From assembly GCF_030295425.1 (NCBI RefSeq), contig NZ_AP027081.1:3517001-3581000 (forward strand): DNA of 64,000 nucleotides. The letters are read 5' to 3'. The stretch's first letter is position 1, and each line of letters opens with the position of its first letter. A model generated the notes under the pieces. It ran no database searches, was not told the origin of the DNA, and worked only from the letters and a program-made list of their open reading frames with translations. The stretch comes from Mesoterricola sediminis (lineage in GTDB: Bacteria; Acidobacteriota; Holophagae; Holophagales; Holophagaceae). A program made the position numbers and the translations under genes. Below are positions 1 through 10,500 of the stretch, piece after piece.

Positions 1-776
1 CAGGCCCGCTCCGGGCGGCCCAGGTGGGCGAGGCTGAGGCCCATGGCCCCCGCCAGGGCCGCCGGGAGGGCCCAGGGGACGCGGGAGGGGCCCCCGGCGG
101 CCATCACCGCCGTGGCGGCGGAGAGGACCATCGTGAAGACCACCAGGGTCCATTCCCCGCGCAGGGTGACGCGCCGGGGCGGCGCCTGGACGAGGCCGGG
201 GAGGGCCAGGTCCGCCGCGGCCCGGTCCGGGGGCGCCGCGAGGCGCGGCGCGGCCGGGTCGAACACGAAGCGGATCCCGGGCCCCAGGTCCCGCCCGTGG
301 AAGCCCGGGGGCGCGGCGGCGCCGGGATCCCCCTCCCGGGGCTCGACCCCGAGCGCGCCCACGGGGCACCGGGCCGCGCAGGCCGGGACCTCGCCCCGGG
401 CCTGGCGCTCCGGGCAGAAGGTGCACTTCTCCACCGTCCCCGTGGCCTCGGAGAAGCGGGGGGCGTCGTGGGGGCAGGTCCAGGTGCAGTACCGGCACCC
501 GATGCACCGGTCCGCGTCCAGGGTCACGGCGCCGGTGGCGGGGTCCTTGGCGTAGGCGCCCGCGGGGCACCCTTCCAGGCACGCGGGCCGGTCGCAGTGG
601 TGGCAGGCCAGGGAGGCGTGGAAGACCGGCAGGTCCGGGTGGCGGTGGGCGTTGTAGGTGAGGACCTTGCGCCAGGGCCGGGACATGCGGGCCCGGTTCT
701 CCATCCAGCACCCGACGGCGCAGGCCTCGCACCCGGTGCAGCGGGAGGCGTCGAAGCGGAAGCGCAGGGCCGTCAT
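1..776 (-). CDS. DMSO reductase-type iron-sulfur subunit fused to membrane anchor (DmsB-DmsC-like), partial
   Basis: The frame opens at ATG 776 and runs off the window start; 258 residues are visible. The first ~160 residues carry ferredoxin-type cysteine clusters: CTGCEACAVGC near residue 13, a second group (CHHCDRPACLEGC), a third (CIGCRYCTWTC) and a fourth (CTFC...CAARC). This is the four-cluster layout of DmsB/NrfC-type electron-transfer subunits. After a linker, a hydrophobic stretch starts at GEWTLVVFTM, which looks like the first helix of a DmsC-type quinol-oxidising anchor, so B and C subunits appear fused. Its start overlaps the stop of the molybdenum subunit by 4 bp (ATGA), indicating translational coupling. 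It should pass electrons between membrane quinol and the catalytic subunit. The substrate is unknown and the C-terminus lies outside the window. Confidence 0.85.
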   Translation of the reverse strand, partial: MTALRFRFDASRCTGCEACAVGCWMENRARMSRPWRKVLTYNAHRHPDLPVFHASLACHHCDRPACLEGCPAGAYAKDPATGAVTLDADRCIGCRYCTWTCPHDAPRFSEATGTVEKCTFCPERQARGEVPACAARCPVGALGVEPREGDPGAAAPPGFHGRDLGPGIRFVFDPAAPRLAAPPDRAAADLALPGLVQAPPRRVTLRGEWTLVVFTMVLSAATAVMAAGGPSRVPWALPAALAGAMGLSLAHLGRPERA

Positions 777-2785
777 CGCGCGCGCTCCACGTCGACGAAG
801 GTCTCGTGGAAGGCCGCGCCGTGGCCCATGTCGGTCTCCAGGTCCTGGCTCAGGAGGTTCACGGATCCGCCGTGGGCGGCCCCGTAGCCGTTGAAGGCCA
901 CGGCCACGCCCCTGGGCAGGCTGAGATCCAGCCTGAGGGGCAGCACCAGTCCGCCCCGGGCGTTGTGGACCCGGACCCGGTCCCCCTCCCGGAGGCCCCG
1001 GGCGGCGGCCTCCTCCGCGCCCAGGAGCAGGCGGGGACCCGGATCCAGGGCCCGGAGGACGGCCAGGTCGATGAACTGGCTGTGGATGCTGTTCTTGTGA
1101 TTGGGGGTCAGGAGGCGCAAAGGGAAGGATCCTGGCGCGTCGGCCCGGGTGTAGTCCGGCAGGGGATCCACCCCCCAGCGGGCCGCGGCCTCCGCGGAGG
1201 CCAGCTCGATCCGGCCGGAGGGCGTGGGGAAGACCCGGTCCGCGAAGGCCACCTCCTCCGCGCCGGGGGCCAGGACGGGCCCCTCCCGGAGGCGGTCCAG
1301 GGTGACGCCCGGGAGGGGCGCCAAGCGGGCTTCCAGCCAGGCCTCCTCCCCGCCGGGGGGCACCAGTCCCGTCCGGTCCAGGCCCATGCGGCCGGCCAGG
1401 TCCCAGTACACCTCGGTCTCCGGCCGCACCTGGCCCGGGGGATCCACGAGCCGGGGCCGCAGCTGCAGGTAGGGATGCCAGTAGGCGCCGATGACATCGG
1501 TCTGCTCGAAGAGGCTCTTGGAGGGGAGGACCAGATCCGCCTCCCGGGCGGTGTCCGTGAGCCGCTCGTCCACGACCACCCGGAAGTCCAGGGCCCGCCA
1601 GGCCTCCAGCACCCGCGGGGTGGCGGGGTTCTGGCAGAGGGGGTTGCCCCGCTCCACCCAGGCCGCCTTCACGGGCGGATCCTGGAGGGCGGCCAGGTCC
1701 CGGCCCAGGCGGGCCGTGGACACCCCCACCCGGACGACGCCGTCGGGGCGCTCCGGCGGGTAGAAATCCAGGGGATCCTTGAGCCCCCCGAAGACCTGGG
1801 TCTGGAGGTTGGCGAAGACCCAGCCCGCCCCGGGCCGGCCCACGTTCCCCGTGAGGGCCAGGAGGGCGAGGATGGCCCGCATGGTCTGGCCCGAATCCTG
1901 GTAGCGCTGCATCCCGAAGCCCGCGCACACGGTGACGGGGCCGGCGGTGGCCAGGTCCCGGGCCAGGGCCTCGATTTCAGCGGACGGCACGCCGGTGACG
2001 GCCTCCGCCCGCGCCGGGGTCCAGGCCCGCACCCGCTCCGCGTAGGCCTCCCAGCCCAGGACGTGGGCGGCCAGGAAGGCCCGGTCCTCCAGGCCCTCCC
2101 GGAAGATCACGTGGGCGAGGGCGAGGGCCAGGGCCCCATCGGTGCCGGGCCGGGGCTGGAGGAGCACGGAGGCCCGCTCCGCGGTCTGGGTGCGGCGGGG
2201 GTCCACCACCACGAGGCGGCCCCCGGCGGCCAGGGCCTGGTCCACGAAGCGCATCTGGTGGACGTTGGTCTCGGCGGCGTTCTTGCCCCACATGACGATG
2301 AGGCGGGCGTTGGCCAGGTCCCAGGGCGCGTTGTGCCGGTTGTCCCCCAGGGTCAGGCGGGTGGCCTCCAGGCCCGCAGGCCAGCACAGGTCCCCGTACG
2401 TGGTCGTGCAGCCGCCGAAGCGGCGCCAGAACGCCATGCCCACGCCGTTGAGGAGGCCCTTGGTGCCGCTGCCCGCGTAGTAGAGCACGGCCTGGGGCCC
2501 GAACCGGGCCCGCAGGTCCAGGAACCGCGTGGCCAGGAGGTCCAGGGCCTCGTCCCAGCCGATGGCCCGGAAGGTGCCGTCCGGGCCCCGGCGCAGGGGC
2601 GTCAGGAGGCGGGAGGCGGGATCGGAGCGCTCCAGGTAGCTGAGGCCCTTCAGGCAGGGCCCCTCCGGGGTGGCCCGGTTGGCCGGATGAGCATCGATGG
2701 CGGTAACGTGACCTTCGTCAACGGTCACGCGAAGGCCGCACGTACTGTAGCAATTGCGTGGACAGGCAGAGGTATGGACGGGCAT
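773..2785 (-). CDS. Molybdopterin-dependent oxidoreductase, DMSO reductase family catalytic subunit
   Basis: This 670-residue protein binds molybdopterin guanine dinucleotide and a 4Fe-4S cluster. The N-terminus has the cluster motif CPRNCYSTC (residues 8-16) with the fourth ligand in GPCLKG near residue 43. Downstream are family blocks such as DLCWPAGLEATR, WGKNAAETN and VVVDPRRTQTAERA, and a C-terminal molydopterin-binding domain with LLTPNHKNSIHSQF. No twin-arginine signal is seen, so it may act in the cytoplasm or be exported with a partner. The length fits short anaerobic dehydrogenases/DmsA relatives. It is the first gene of a leftward operon with the fused Fe-S/anchor subunit. DMSO, TMAO, polysulfide or another oxyanion are all possible substrates; nothing here discriminates. 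Confidence 0.88.
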   Translation of the reverse strand: MPVHTSACPRNCYSTCGLRVTVDEGHVTAIDAHPANRATPEGPCLKGLSYLERSDPASRLLTPLRRGPDGTFRAIGWDEALDLLATRFLDLRARFGPQAVLYYAGSGTKGLLNGVGMAFWRRFGGCTTTYGDLCWPAGLEATRLTLGDNRHNAPWDLANARLIVMWGKNAAETNVHQMRFVDQALAAGGRLVVVDPRRTQTAERASVLLQPRPGTDGALALALAHVIFREGLEDRAFLAAHVLGWEAYAERVRAWTPARAEAVTGVPSAEIEALARDLATAGPVTVCAGFGMQRYQDSGQTMRAILALLALTGNVGRPGAGWVFANLQTQVFGGLKDPLDFYPPERPDGVVRVGVSTARLGRDLAALQDPPVKAAWVERGNPLCQNPATPRVLEAWRALDFRVVVDERLTDTAREADLVLPSKSLFEQTDVIGAYWHPYLQLRPRLVDPPGQVRPETEVYWDLAGRMGLDRTGLVPPGGEEAWLEARLAPLPGVTLDRLREGPVLAPGAEEVAFADRVFPTPSGRIELASAEAAARWGVDPLPDYTRADAPGSFPLRLLTPNHKNSIHSQFIDLAVLRALDPGPRLLLGAEEAAARGLREGDRVRVHNARGGLVLPLRLDLSLPRGVAVAFNGYGAAHGGSVNLLSQDLETDMGHGAAFHETFVDVERAR

Positions 2786-2837
2786 CTAGGCTCGCTCGGG
2801 GTTTCCCATGGCCGGCCAATTCCGGCAAACTAGAACC

Positions 2838-3263
2838 ATGGTGAAATCGTACTACGCCGGCCAGGAAGTAGACGCCCCCTGTGGGAGATGCAAAGGGGAA
2901 ACCCGGCACATGATCCTCTCCATCACCGATGGAGTGCCCGAAAAGCTCATCTGCGGCGCCTGCAAGTCCATTCACAAGTTCCGGGTCGAAAAGCCGGCCC
3001 CGGCCCCCCGCCCCGCCCGTCCCACGGCGGCGGCCCGCACCGTGGCGCCCATGAAGGCCGCCATCTCCCCCTCCCGGTTCCAGGAGCTGATGATCGAGGA
3101 GCAGGCGGGCGTCCGCGCCGTGCCTTACGCCGTCGGCGTCAAGTGGGAGGAAGGCACCTGGATGGACCACCCCAACTTCGGCCTGGGCCGCGTCCAGAAG
3201 CGCGCCGGCCGCAAGGTGGACGTGCTCTTCCGGGATGGCCTGAAGACCCTCGTCAGCGCCTAG
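2838..3263 (+). CDS. Conserved hypothetical protein with N-terminal two-CxxC zinc ribbon
   Basis: A 141-residue soluble protein. Residues 15-18 (CGRC) and 39-42 (CGAC) form two CxxC knuckles expected to bind one zinc. A Pro/Ala/Arg linker follows, then a ~70-residue C-terminal part (WEEGTWMDHPNFGLGRVQ...KVDVLFRDGLKTLVS) that resembles the small beta-rich DNA- or partner-binding tail seen in some CarD/Tudor-like proteins; that resemblance is only an impression. An in-frame ATG ten codons upstream (2808) is possible; I chose 2838 because the cysteine domain begins directly after it. It is transcribed divergently from the molybdoenzyme operon. No function assigned. Confidence 0.7.
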   Translation: MVKSYYAGQEVDAPCGRCKGETRHMILSITDGVPEKLICGACKSIHKFRVEKPAPAPRPARPTAAARTVAPMKAAISPSRFQELMIEEQAGVRAVPYAVGVKWEEGTWMDHPNFGLGRVQKRAGRKVDVLFRDGLKTLVSA

Positions 3264-3278
3264 CCCGCCCTGGGGTTG

Positions 3279-3302
3279 AAGGCGAACCCGCCTTCGGCTT
3301 TT
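3279..3302 (+). terminator. Possible rho-independent terminator of the zinc-ribbon gene
   Basis: AAGGCG-AACC-CGCCTT hairpin 15 bp after the stop codon, followed after four bases by TTTT. The stem is short, so this is tentative. Confidence 0.4.
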
Positions 3303-3340
3303 CCTCGGCCTCCCCGGCGCCTTGGACGCCTCTACCCATT

Positions 3341-3378
3341 CGCCGTCCAGCCGGGCCCTGGGGCCCAGCTGGACGGCG
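3341..3378. terminator. Strong hairpin between convergent genes
   Basis: Inverted repeat CGCCGTCCAGC (3341-3351) with GCTGGACGGCG (3368-3378) around a second short complementary pair. It sits between the stop of the rightward zinc-ribbon gene and the stop of the leftward OmpA gene, so it may serve both strands. No T-run is obvious. Confidence 0.5.
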
Positions 3379-3402
3379 GGGTTCGACCGACGTTCCGGGG
3401 GC

Positions 3403-4509
3403 TCAGTCCCGGAGGCCCGTCTCCGCGCGGCGGGTCTCGACGCCGTCGGCCTTGACCTCGATCTCCACGCGCCGGTTGCGGGCGCGGCCTTCGGCCGTGC
3501 CGTTGTCGGCGATGGGGGCGTCCGGACCGGCGCCCTCGGCCTTGAGGCGGGCGGCGGGGATGCCGGCCGATTCCAGGACCTTGGCCACGGCGCGGGCCCG
3601 GCGCAGGGAGAGGGCCCGGTTGTGGGCGGCGTTGCCGGTGGAGGAGGTGTAGCCGACCACGCGGAGGTCGTACTGGCCGCCGAAGCCCTTCAGGGTCTCG
3701 GCCACCTTCCGGATCGCGGCCTCGGCGGCGGCGTCCAGTTCGGCGCGGTCGTTCTGGAAGTGCAGGACGGCCTCGTCCAGCACCAGGCGGCGCGGGAGCT
3801 CGGGGGCGGGCGCCGGGGCCGCGACGGGGGCCGGCGCGGGCGGCTCGGCCACGGGGGCGGGAGCCGGCGCGGGGGCCGGGGCCACGACGGGGGACGGCGC
3901 GGGCGGCTCGGCCACGGGAGCGGGTGCCGGCGCGGGGGCCGGGGCCACGACGGGGGCCGGCGCGGCCACCGCGGAGGCCTTGCGGCCCCAGCGGAGGCCG
4001 AGGCCCACGAGGCCCTGGTACTCGGTGCGGCGGATCTCGTTCTCGATGGTCACCGCGCGGACCTCGGCGCTGAACAGGCCCCGCTGGCCGAAGGGGCGCT
4101 GAACGCCCACGCCGGCGTGGAACGCGGCCCGGGTGGTGCCGTGGTCGGCGAGGGAGTAGGGGGCCTGGATGGTGGCCAGGCCCGCCCCGGCCCGGGCGTA
4201 GGGGATCCAGGGGGCCGCCGCGGGGGCCAGGTTGAAGAGCCCGGAGGCCAGGACATGGGTCTCGTCGCTGGCGGCCGTGGTGTGCTTGCTCTTCAGGCGG
4301 AGCTGGAGGACGTCCAGTTCCGCGCCCCAGCGGGGCGTGATCCAGGCGCCGACGCCGCCCCCGCCGCCGAGGACGTCCTTGAGGCAGTTGCAGCCGTCGG
4401 GCTTGATCACGGCCGCCTTGGCCTGGACCCAGCCTTCGGGGAGGGGCTCCCCGGCGGCGAGGGTCGCGCCCAGGGCCGCGAGCAGGAGGGACATGGAGGA
4501 TGTGCGCAT
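3403..4509 (-). CDS. OmpA-family outer membrane protein
   Basis: A 368-residue protein with a signal peptide (about residues 1-19), a ~170-residue N-terminal part with alternating aromatic strands typical of an eight-strand beta-barrel, a long Ala/Pro/Val linker of repeated VAPAPAPAP/VAEPPAP units (about 180-235), and a C-terminal OmpA peptidoglycan-binding domain (about 240-360). That domain shows the landmarks VVGYTSSTG, LSLRRARAVAKVL and GRARNRRVEIEV. It should tether the outer membrane to the cell wall. It is the last gene of a leftward operon, 26 bp after the giant Ig-repeat lipoprotein. A similar but separate paralogue lies at 20984-22090. Confidence 0.9.
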   Translation of the reverse strand: MRTSSMSLLLAALGATLAAGEPLPEGWVQAKAAVIKPDGCNCLKDVLGGGGGVGAWITPRWGAELDVLQLRLKSKHTTAASDETHVLASGLFNLAPAAAPWIPYARAGAGLATIQAPYSLADHGTTRAAFHAGVGVQRPFGQRGLFSAEVRAVTIENEIRRTEYQGLVGLGLRWGRKASAVAAPAPVVAPAPAPAPAPVAEPPAPSPVVAPAPAPAPAPVAEPPAPAPVAAPAPAPELPRRLVLDEAVLHFQNDRAELDAAAEAAIRKVAETLKGFGGQYDLRVVGYTSSTGNAAHNRALSLRRARAVAKVLESAGIPAARLKAEGAGPDAPIADNGTAEGRARNRRVEIEVKADGVETRRAETGLRD

Positions 4510-4535
4510 GGGGACTCCGGTATCAGGTCAGGAAG

Positions 4536-7500
4536 CTATTGGCAGCCGATGCTGTCGAGGTAGGCGTAGCCGCCGTGGCCGCCCTGGGTGCAGTCCGCAG
4601 CCGTCACCACGATCCGGAGGTTGTGGTTGGCGCGGCCCGTGCCCAGGTTGAGGGACACCTTCTGCCAGGAGATGCCGAACCACTGGGAGGAGCCGGAACC
4701 GGCGCCCGAGATCCAGCCCGGGTAGCCGTCGGAGTAGGCGGTGCCGCTGACGGTGGAGGGCGGGAAGTGGTGCACGTAGTAGAGGACCTCGTCGGTGGTC
4801 GTGTCCAGGACCACGATGTCCACGTAGGGCTCCTGGGAGGGGATGTGGCCGGCGCTCTGGGCGACGAAGGCCCAGTAGAAGGAGAGCTTGGGGCGCTGGA
4901 CGCTGGAGGGGACGGTGATGGTCTGGTAGAGGCGGCTGATGTGGGCGCCGGTCGCGGCGTTGTTGATCCGGAAGGCGTTGTTGCCGTCGAGCACGGACAG
5001 GATGCTCGGGACGTAGGGGTCGGCGGCGTGCGTGGGGCTGTTGACCACGGCGCTGTCGATGCTGCCGGCGCTCCAGCTGACGCTGTAGCCGTTCATCTCC
5101 CCCGAGGGCCAGCTGAAGGTGTTGGCCTTGTAGGCGAGCGGGTTGGTGGAGTCGACGTTGGGGTAGGCGACGCCGGAGTTGGAACCCTGCTGGAGGCTCC
5201 AGGGCGAGGCGCTGGACGTGCTGTCCTCGAAGCAGGCGTTGGGGAACCAGGGGGTGAGGCTGGCCTGTTTGACGGAGAACTGCTGGAAGCCCGAGTGGGA
5301 GAACGTCGGATCACAGGGGTTGCTGGTGGTCTCCAGCATGACCGTGGTCCCGTAGGGGTCGGCCAGCTGGGGGATGGTGAAATCGAAGGTGCTGTGGGTC
5401 GCGTCCACGGGGGTGAGGGTCACGGCCGTGCGCGGGGCCTGGTCGTTCTGGCTCCAGAAGAGGGCGGTCGCGGTCTCGTCGCCGTTGGTGACCGTGCCGG
5501 TGACCCGCACGTTCAGGTTGCTGGCCACGGTCACGGTGGTGGAGACGTCGGGGCTGGTGACGCCGCCGATGCTGTCCAGGGCCACGGTGGCGAAGGAGGA
5601 GGTCGGGTAGCCGGCCTCGGCGCCCGAGAGCACCTTCTCGTAGTCCGCCAGGCGATGGACCGTGGTCTGGCCCTCGAAGGCGTAGGCGGCGAAGGAGGGG
5701 CTGTAGGCCATGTCGCGGTCGTAGCTGGAGAAGGCGCCGGTGGAGGCGTTCCAGGCGATGGTCAGGGTGTTGCCGGGGTAGTTCGGGTCGAGCAGGGTGA
5801 ACTTCCCGGTGCTCAGGTCGTACTTGGTGGCCAGGGTGGCCAGGGCGTTGTTCACGGCCGGCCGGGCGTCGCCCATGAGGAAGAGCTGGGGCTGGCCGGT
5901 CACCTTCAGGCCCGTGATGAGGGCCAGGCCCGTCTGGACGTCGGTGAGGCTGTAGGCGCTCTGGTCCCAGACCTGGTTCCAGTCGTCGGCGGTGCCGTTG
6001 GCCAGGCGGCTGATGAGGCCCTTGGCCGCGGTGTCCGAGGCGGAGGGGAACAGGCTGTAGAGGCCCGTCCCGCCGTTGGCGGCCTTGCGGAAGTTGTAAT
6101 ACCAGGAGGCGAAGCTGCTCATGCCGAGGCCGGCGCCGCCGGGCAGGTCATACACGTCCACGTTGTTCTGGAGCCAGCCGTCGGTGCCGGCGGCGAAGCC
6201 CGTGGCCTGGGTGGCGAGGGCGCTGGCGAGGCCGGGCACCGCCGCGACCACGTAGCGGCCGGGGGACAGGGTGGTGAACGTGACGGTCTTGGCGCTGGTG
6301 TTGACGCTCTTCAGGCCGGTGGCCACCCAGGCGCCGTAGTTGGCGTCCCAGTAGAAGGGGACGGGCAGGTCGGCGCCGCCGAGGTTGGGGCTGCCGGCCG
6401 TGGGATCGTAGGTGAGGGTGATGGTGACCGGTACCTTGAAGGGGTAGCCCAGGTCGGTGGCGATGTTGAAGACCTTGGAGTAGGTCGCGACGCTGGCGGG
6501 GAAGCTCCCCGGGAGCGTGTCCTCGCGGTTGACCGTGAGGGTGATGTCGCCGCAGGTGCCGCCCTGGGAGGGCACGACCAGGGAGATCTGGCCGTTGAGG
6601 GCGCTGCTGCCGTCGGGGGCGAAGCTGCCGCCCGTGTTCGGGATGGTGGTCGTCCAGGTGTCGGAGGGCACGGGGATCCACTGGACCGTCGTGCTCGAGG
6701 TGGCGACGTAGCCCTGGGGGCTGGTGACGGTGAGGGTGTAGGTGTAGGAGGTGGGCGACAGGATGATGCCCGTGGGAACGCTGTTGCCGTCGGTGGTGGG
6801 GGTGGGGCCGGAGAGGTTGCCGCCGGTGACCACGCCCGTCCCGCCCTTGAAGATGGCCGTGAGGCTGGAGCTCTGGCCGACGGGGACGATGGTGGGGTTG
6901 GAGGTGAGGCTGGCCGTCGGGTAGGCGAGGACCGTGATGCTCAGGCTCTGGCTGGCGTTGCCCGAGCCATTGGTCCCGCGGATCGTGACGGAGAAGGTGC
7001 CCGCCGCGGTGGGCGTGCCGGAGATCGTCCCGTCCGTGGTGTTCAGGGTGAGGCCCGTCGGCAGGCTGCCGGAGGTCACCGCGTACGAGGTGGGGGCGCC
7101 GCCGGAGGCGTTGGGCAGGTTGGGGGTGATCGCCACGGTCGCGGTGTAGGTGACGGGCGTCGTGTAGTTGAGGGCGGTGGGCGCCGCGGAGACGGTGGTG
7201 TAGGAGAGGGCGGCCGTGGCCGTCCGGTTACCGTTCGTGGCCCGGATCGAGAAGGCGTAGGTCCCCACGGTGGTGGGCGTGCCGGTGATGGTGCCGTCCG
7301 CGTTCAGGGTGAGGCCCGGCGAGAGGGTGCCGGAGACGACGGCGTAGCTGGTGGAGAAGCCCGTCGTGGCGTTGCCGAGGGTGGGGCTCTGGGTCGAGAT
7401 GGCCGTGCCGGAGGTGAAGGTCTGGGGCGTCGCGTAGCTGAGGGTGAGGGCCCCGGCGTTCTGCACGTAGTAGGTGGGCGAGGCCACGCCCGACCGGCTG

Positions 7501-10500
7501 CCGTTCATGGCCGCGATGGAGAAGGCGTAGGTCCCGGTGGCGGTGGGCGTGCCGGTGATGGTGCCGTCCGCGTTCAGGGTCAGGCCGGCGGGGAAGGTGC
7601 CCCCGGCGGAACCGAACGTGGTGGTGATGCCGCTGGTGGCGTTGCCCACCGTCGGCGTCTGGGTGGCGATGGCCGCGTTCACGGTGGCGTAGACCGGGGT
7701 CGGGTAGGAGACGGTCAGGGCCCCGGTGTTCTCGACGTAGTAGGTCAGGGCGGCGGTGGCGGTGCGGCTGCCGTTGGTGGTGGTCACCGAGACGGAGAAG
7801 GTGCCGCCCGCGGTGGGGGTGCCGGTGATGGTGCCGTCGGCGTTGAGGGTCAGCCCCGTGGGCAGGCCCGTGGCGGCGAACGTGGTGGTGATCCCCGCGG
7901 TGGCGTTGCCCACGGTCGGGTTCTGGGTGGCGATGGCCGCGTTCACGGGGAAGTACTTGGGCGTGGCGTAGGCCAGGGTCAGGGCCCCGGTGTTCTCCAC
8001 GTAGTAGGTCATGGCGGCGGTCGCGGTGCGGCTGCCGTTGGTGGCCGTCACGGAGACGCTGTAGATCCCCTGGGCCGTCGGAGTGCCGGTGATCGTGCCG
8101 TCGGCGTTGAGGGTCAGCCCGGTGGGCAGGCCCGTGGCGGCGAACGTCGTGGGGATCCCCGAGGAGGCGTTGCCCACCGACGGGGTCTGGGTGGCGATGG
8201 CCGCGCCCACGGGGAAGTACCGGGGCGTGGCGTAGGACAGGGCCAGGGAACCGGTGGCCTCCACGTAGTAGGTCAGGGCGGCGGTCGCGGTGCGGCTGCC
8301 GTTGGTGGCCGTCACGGAGACGCTGTAGACGCCCGTGGCGGCGGGAGTGCCGGTGATCGTGCCGTCGGCGTTGAGGGTCAGCCCCGTGGGCAGGCCGGTG
8401 GCGGCGAACGCCGTGGTGATCCCCGAGGAGGCGTTGCCCACCGACGGGGTCTGGGTCGCGATGGCCGCGTTCACGGGGAAGTACTTGGGCGTGGCGTAGG
8501 CCAGGGTCAGGGCCCCGGTGTTCTCCACGTAGTAGGCCATGGCGGCGGTCGCGGTGCGGCTGCCGTTGGTGGCCGTCACGGACACGCTGTAGGTGCCCGG
8601 CGCGGTGGGGGTGCCGGTGATGGTGCCGTCGGCGTTGATCGCCAGGCCCGCGGGGAGGCCCGTGGCCGCGTAGGTGGTGGCGACGCCGGCGCTGGCGTTG
8701 CCCACCGACGGGGTCTGGGTGGCGATGGCCGCGTTCACGGGGAAGTACTTGGGCGTGGCGTAGGCCAGGGTCAGGGCCCCGGTGTTCTCCACGTAGTAGG
8801 TCAGGGCGGCGGTCGCGGTGCGGCTGCCGTTGGTGGCGGTCACGGACACGGGGTAGGTGCCCGGCGCGGTGGGGGTGCCGATGATGGTGCCGTCGGCGTT
8901 GATCGCCAGGCCCGCGGGGAGGCCCGTGGCCGCGTAGGTGGTGGCGACGCCGGCGCTGGCGTTGCCCACCGACGGGGTCTGGGTCGCGATGGCCGCGTTC
9001 ACGGGGAAGTACTTGGGCGTGGCGTAGGCCAGGGTCAGGGCCCCGGTGTTCTCCACGTAGTAGGTCAGGGCGGCGGTCGCGGTGCGGCTGCCATTGGTGG
9101 CGGTCACAGACACGGGGTAGGTGCCCGGCGCGGTGGGGGTGCCGGTGATGGTGCCGTCGGCGTTGATCGCCAGGCCCGCGGGGAGGCCCGTGGCCGCGTA
9201 GGTGGTGGCGACGCCGGCGCTGGCGTTGCCCACCGACGGGGTCTGGGTGGCGATGGCCGCGTTCACGGGGAAGTACTTGGGCGTGGCGTAGGCCAGGGTC
9301 AGGGCCCCGGTGTTCTCCACGTAGTAGGTCAGGGCGGCGGTCGCGGCGCGGCTGCCGTTGGTGGCCGTCACGGAGACGGGGTAGGTGCCGGGCGCGGTGG
9401 GGGTGCCGGTGATGGTGCCGTCGGCGTTGATGGCCAGGCCCGCGGGGAGGCCCGTGGCCGCGTAGGAGGTGGCGACGCCGGCGCTGGCGTTGCCCACCGA
9501 CGGGGTCTGGGTGGCGATGGCCGCGTTCACGGGGAAGTACTTGGGCGTGGCGTAGGCCAGGGTCAGGACCCCGGTGTTCTCCACGTAGTAGGTCAGGGCG
9601 GCGGTGGCGGCGCGGCTGCCGTTGGTGGCCGTCACGGAGACGGGGTAGGTGCCCGGCGCGGTGGGGGTGCCGGTGATGGTGCCGTCGGCGTTGATCGCCA
9701 GGCCCGCGGGGAGGCCCGTGGCCGCATAGGTGGTGGGGATGCCGGGGCTGGCGTTGCCCAGCGAGGGGCTCTGGGTCGCGATGGCCGCGTTCACCGGGAA
9801 GTACTGGGGCGTGGCGTAGGCCAGGGCCAGGGGACCCTGGTTCTCCACGGAGTAGGTGACCTGGGAGGCGGCGACCCGGCTGCCGTTGACGGCCGTGATG
9901 GTGAAGGCGTAGATGCCCGGCACGGTGGGGGTGCCGGAGATCTGCCCGTCGGGGGTCATGGCGAGGCCCTTGGGCACGTTGCCGGAGAGGGCGTACGTGG
10001 TGACCAGGCCCGAGGTGGGATTGCCGAGGGCCGGAAGCTGGACGGGGATGGCGGTGTTGACGGGGAACACGCGGGGCGTGGCGTAGGCCAGGGCCAGGGG
10101 TCCGGGGGTCTCCACGGTCACGAGGACCCGGGCGGCCGCGGTGCGGCTGCCGTTCTGGGCGCTGATGGTGAAGTCGTAGTCACCCACCTGGGTGGGGGTC
10201 CCGGTCAGGGCGCCGGCGGTCGCCACCCCGAGGCCCGGCGGCAGCTGGCCCGAGGCCTGGTAGGCGGTGGACAGGCTGGGGGTGGCGCCCGTCAGGGCGG
10301 GGGGCTGGGGGGCGATGGCGGCGTCGACCGTGAAGAACTTCCGGCCGCCGTAGGTCAGGGCCAGGGGCGCGTCCGTCTCGACCGTGTAGACGAGGTTGGC
10401 GGTGGCCGTGCGGGTGCCGTTGACGGCGGTGATGGAGAAGGCGTACACCCCGGTGGCGGTGGGGGTCCCGCGCAGGCTGCCGCTGGCGTCCAGCATGAGG

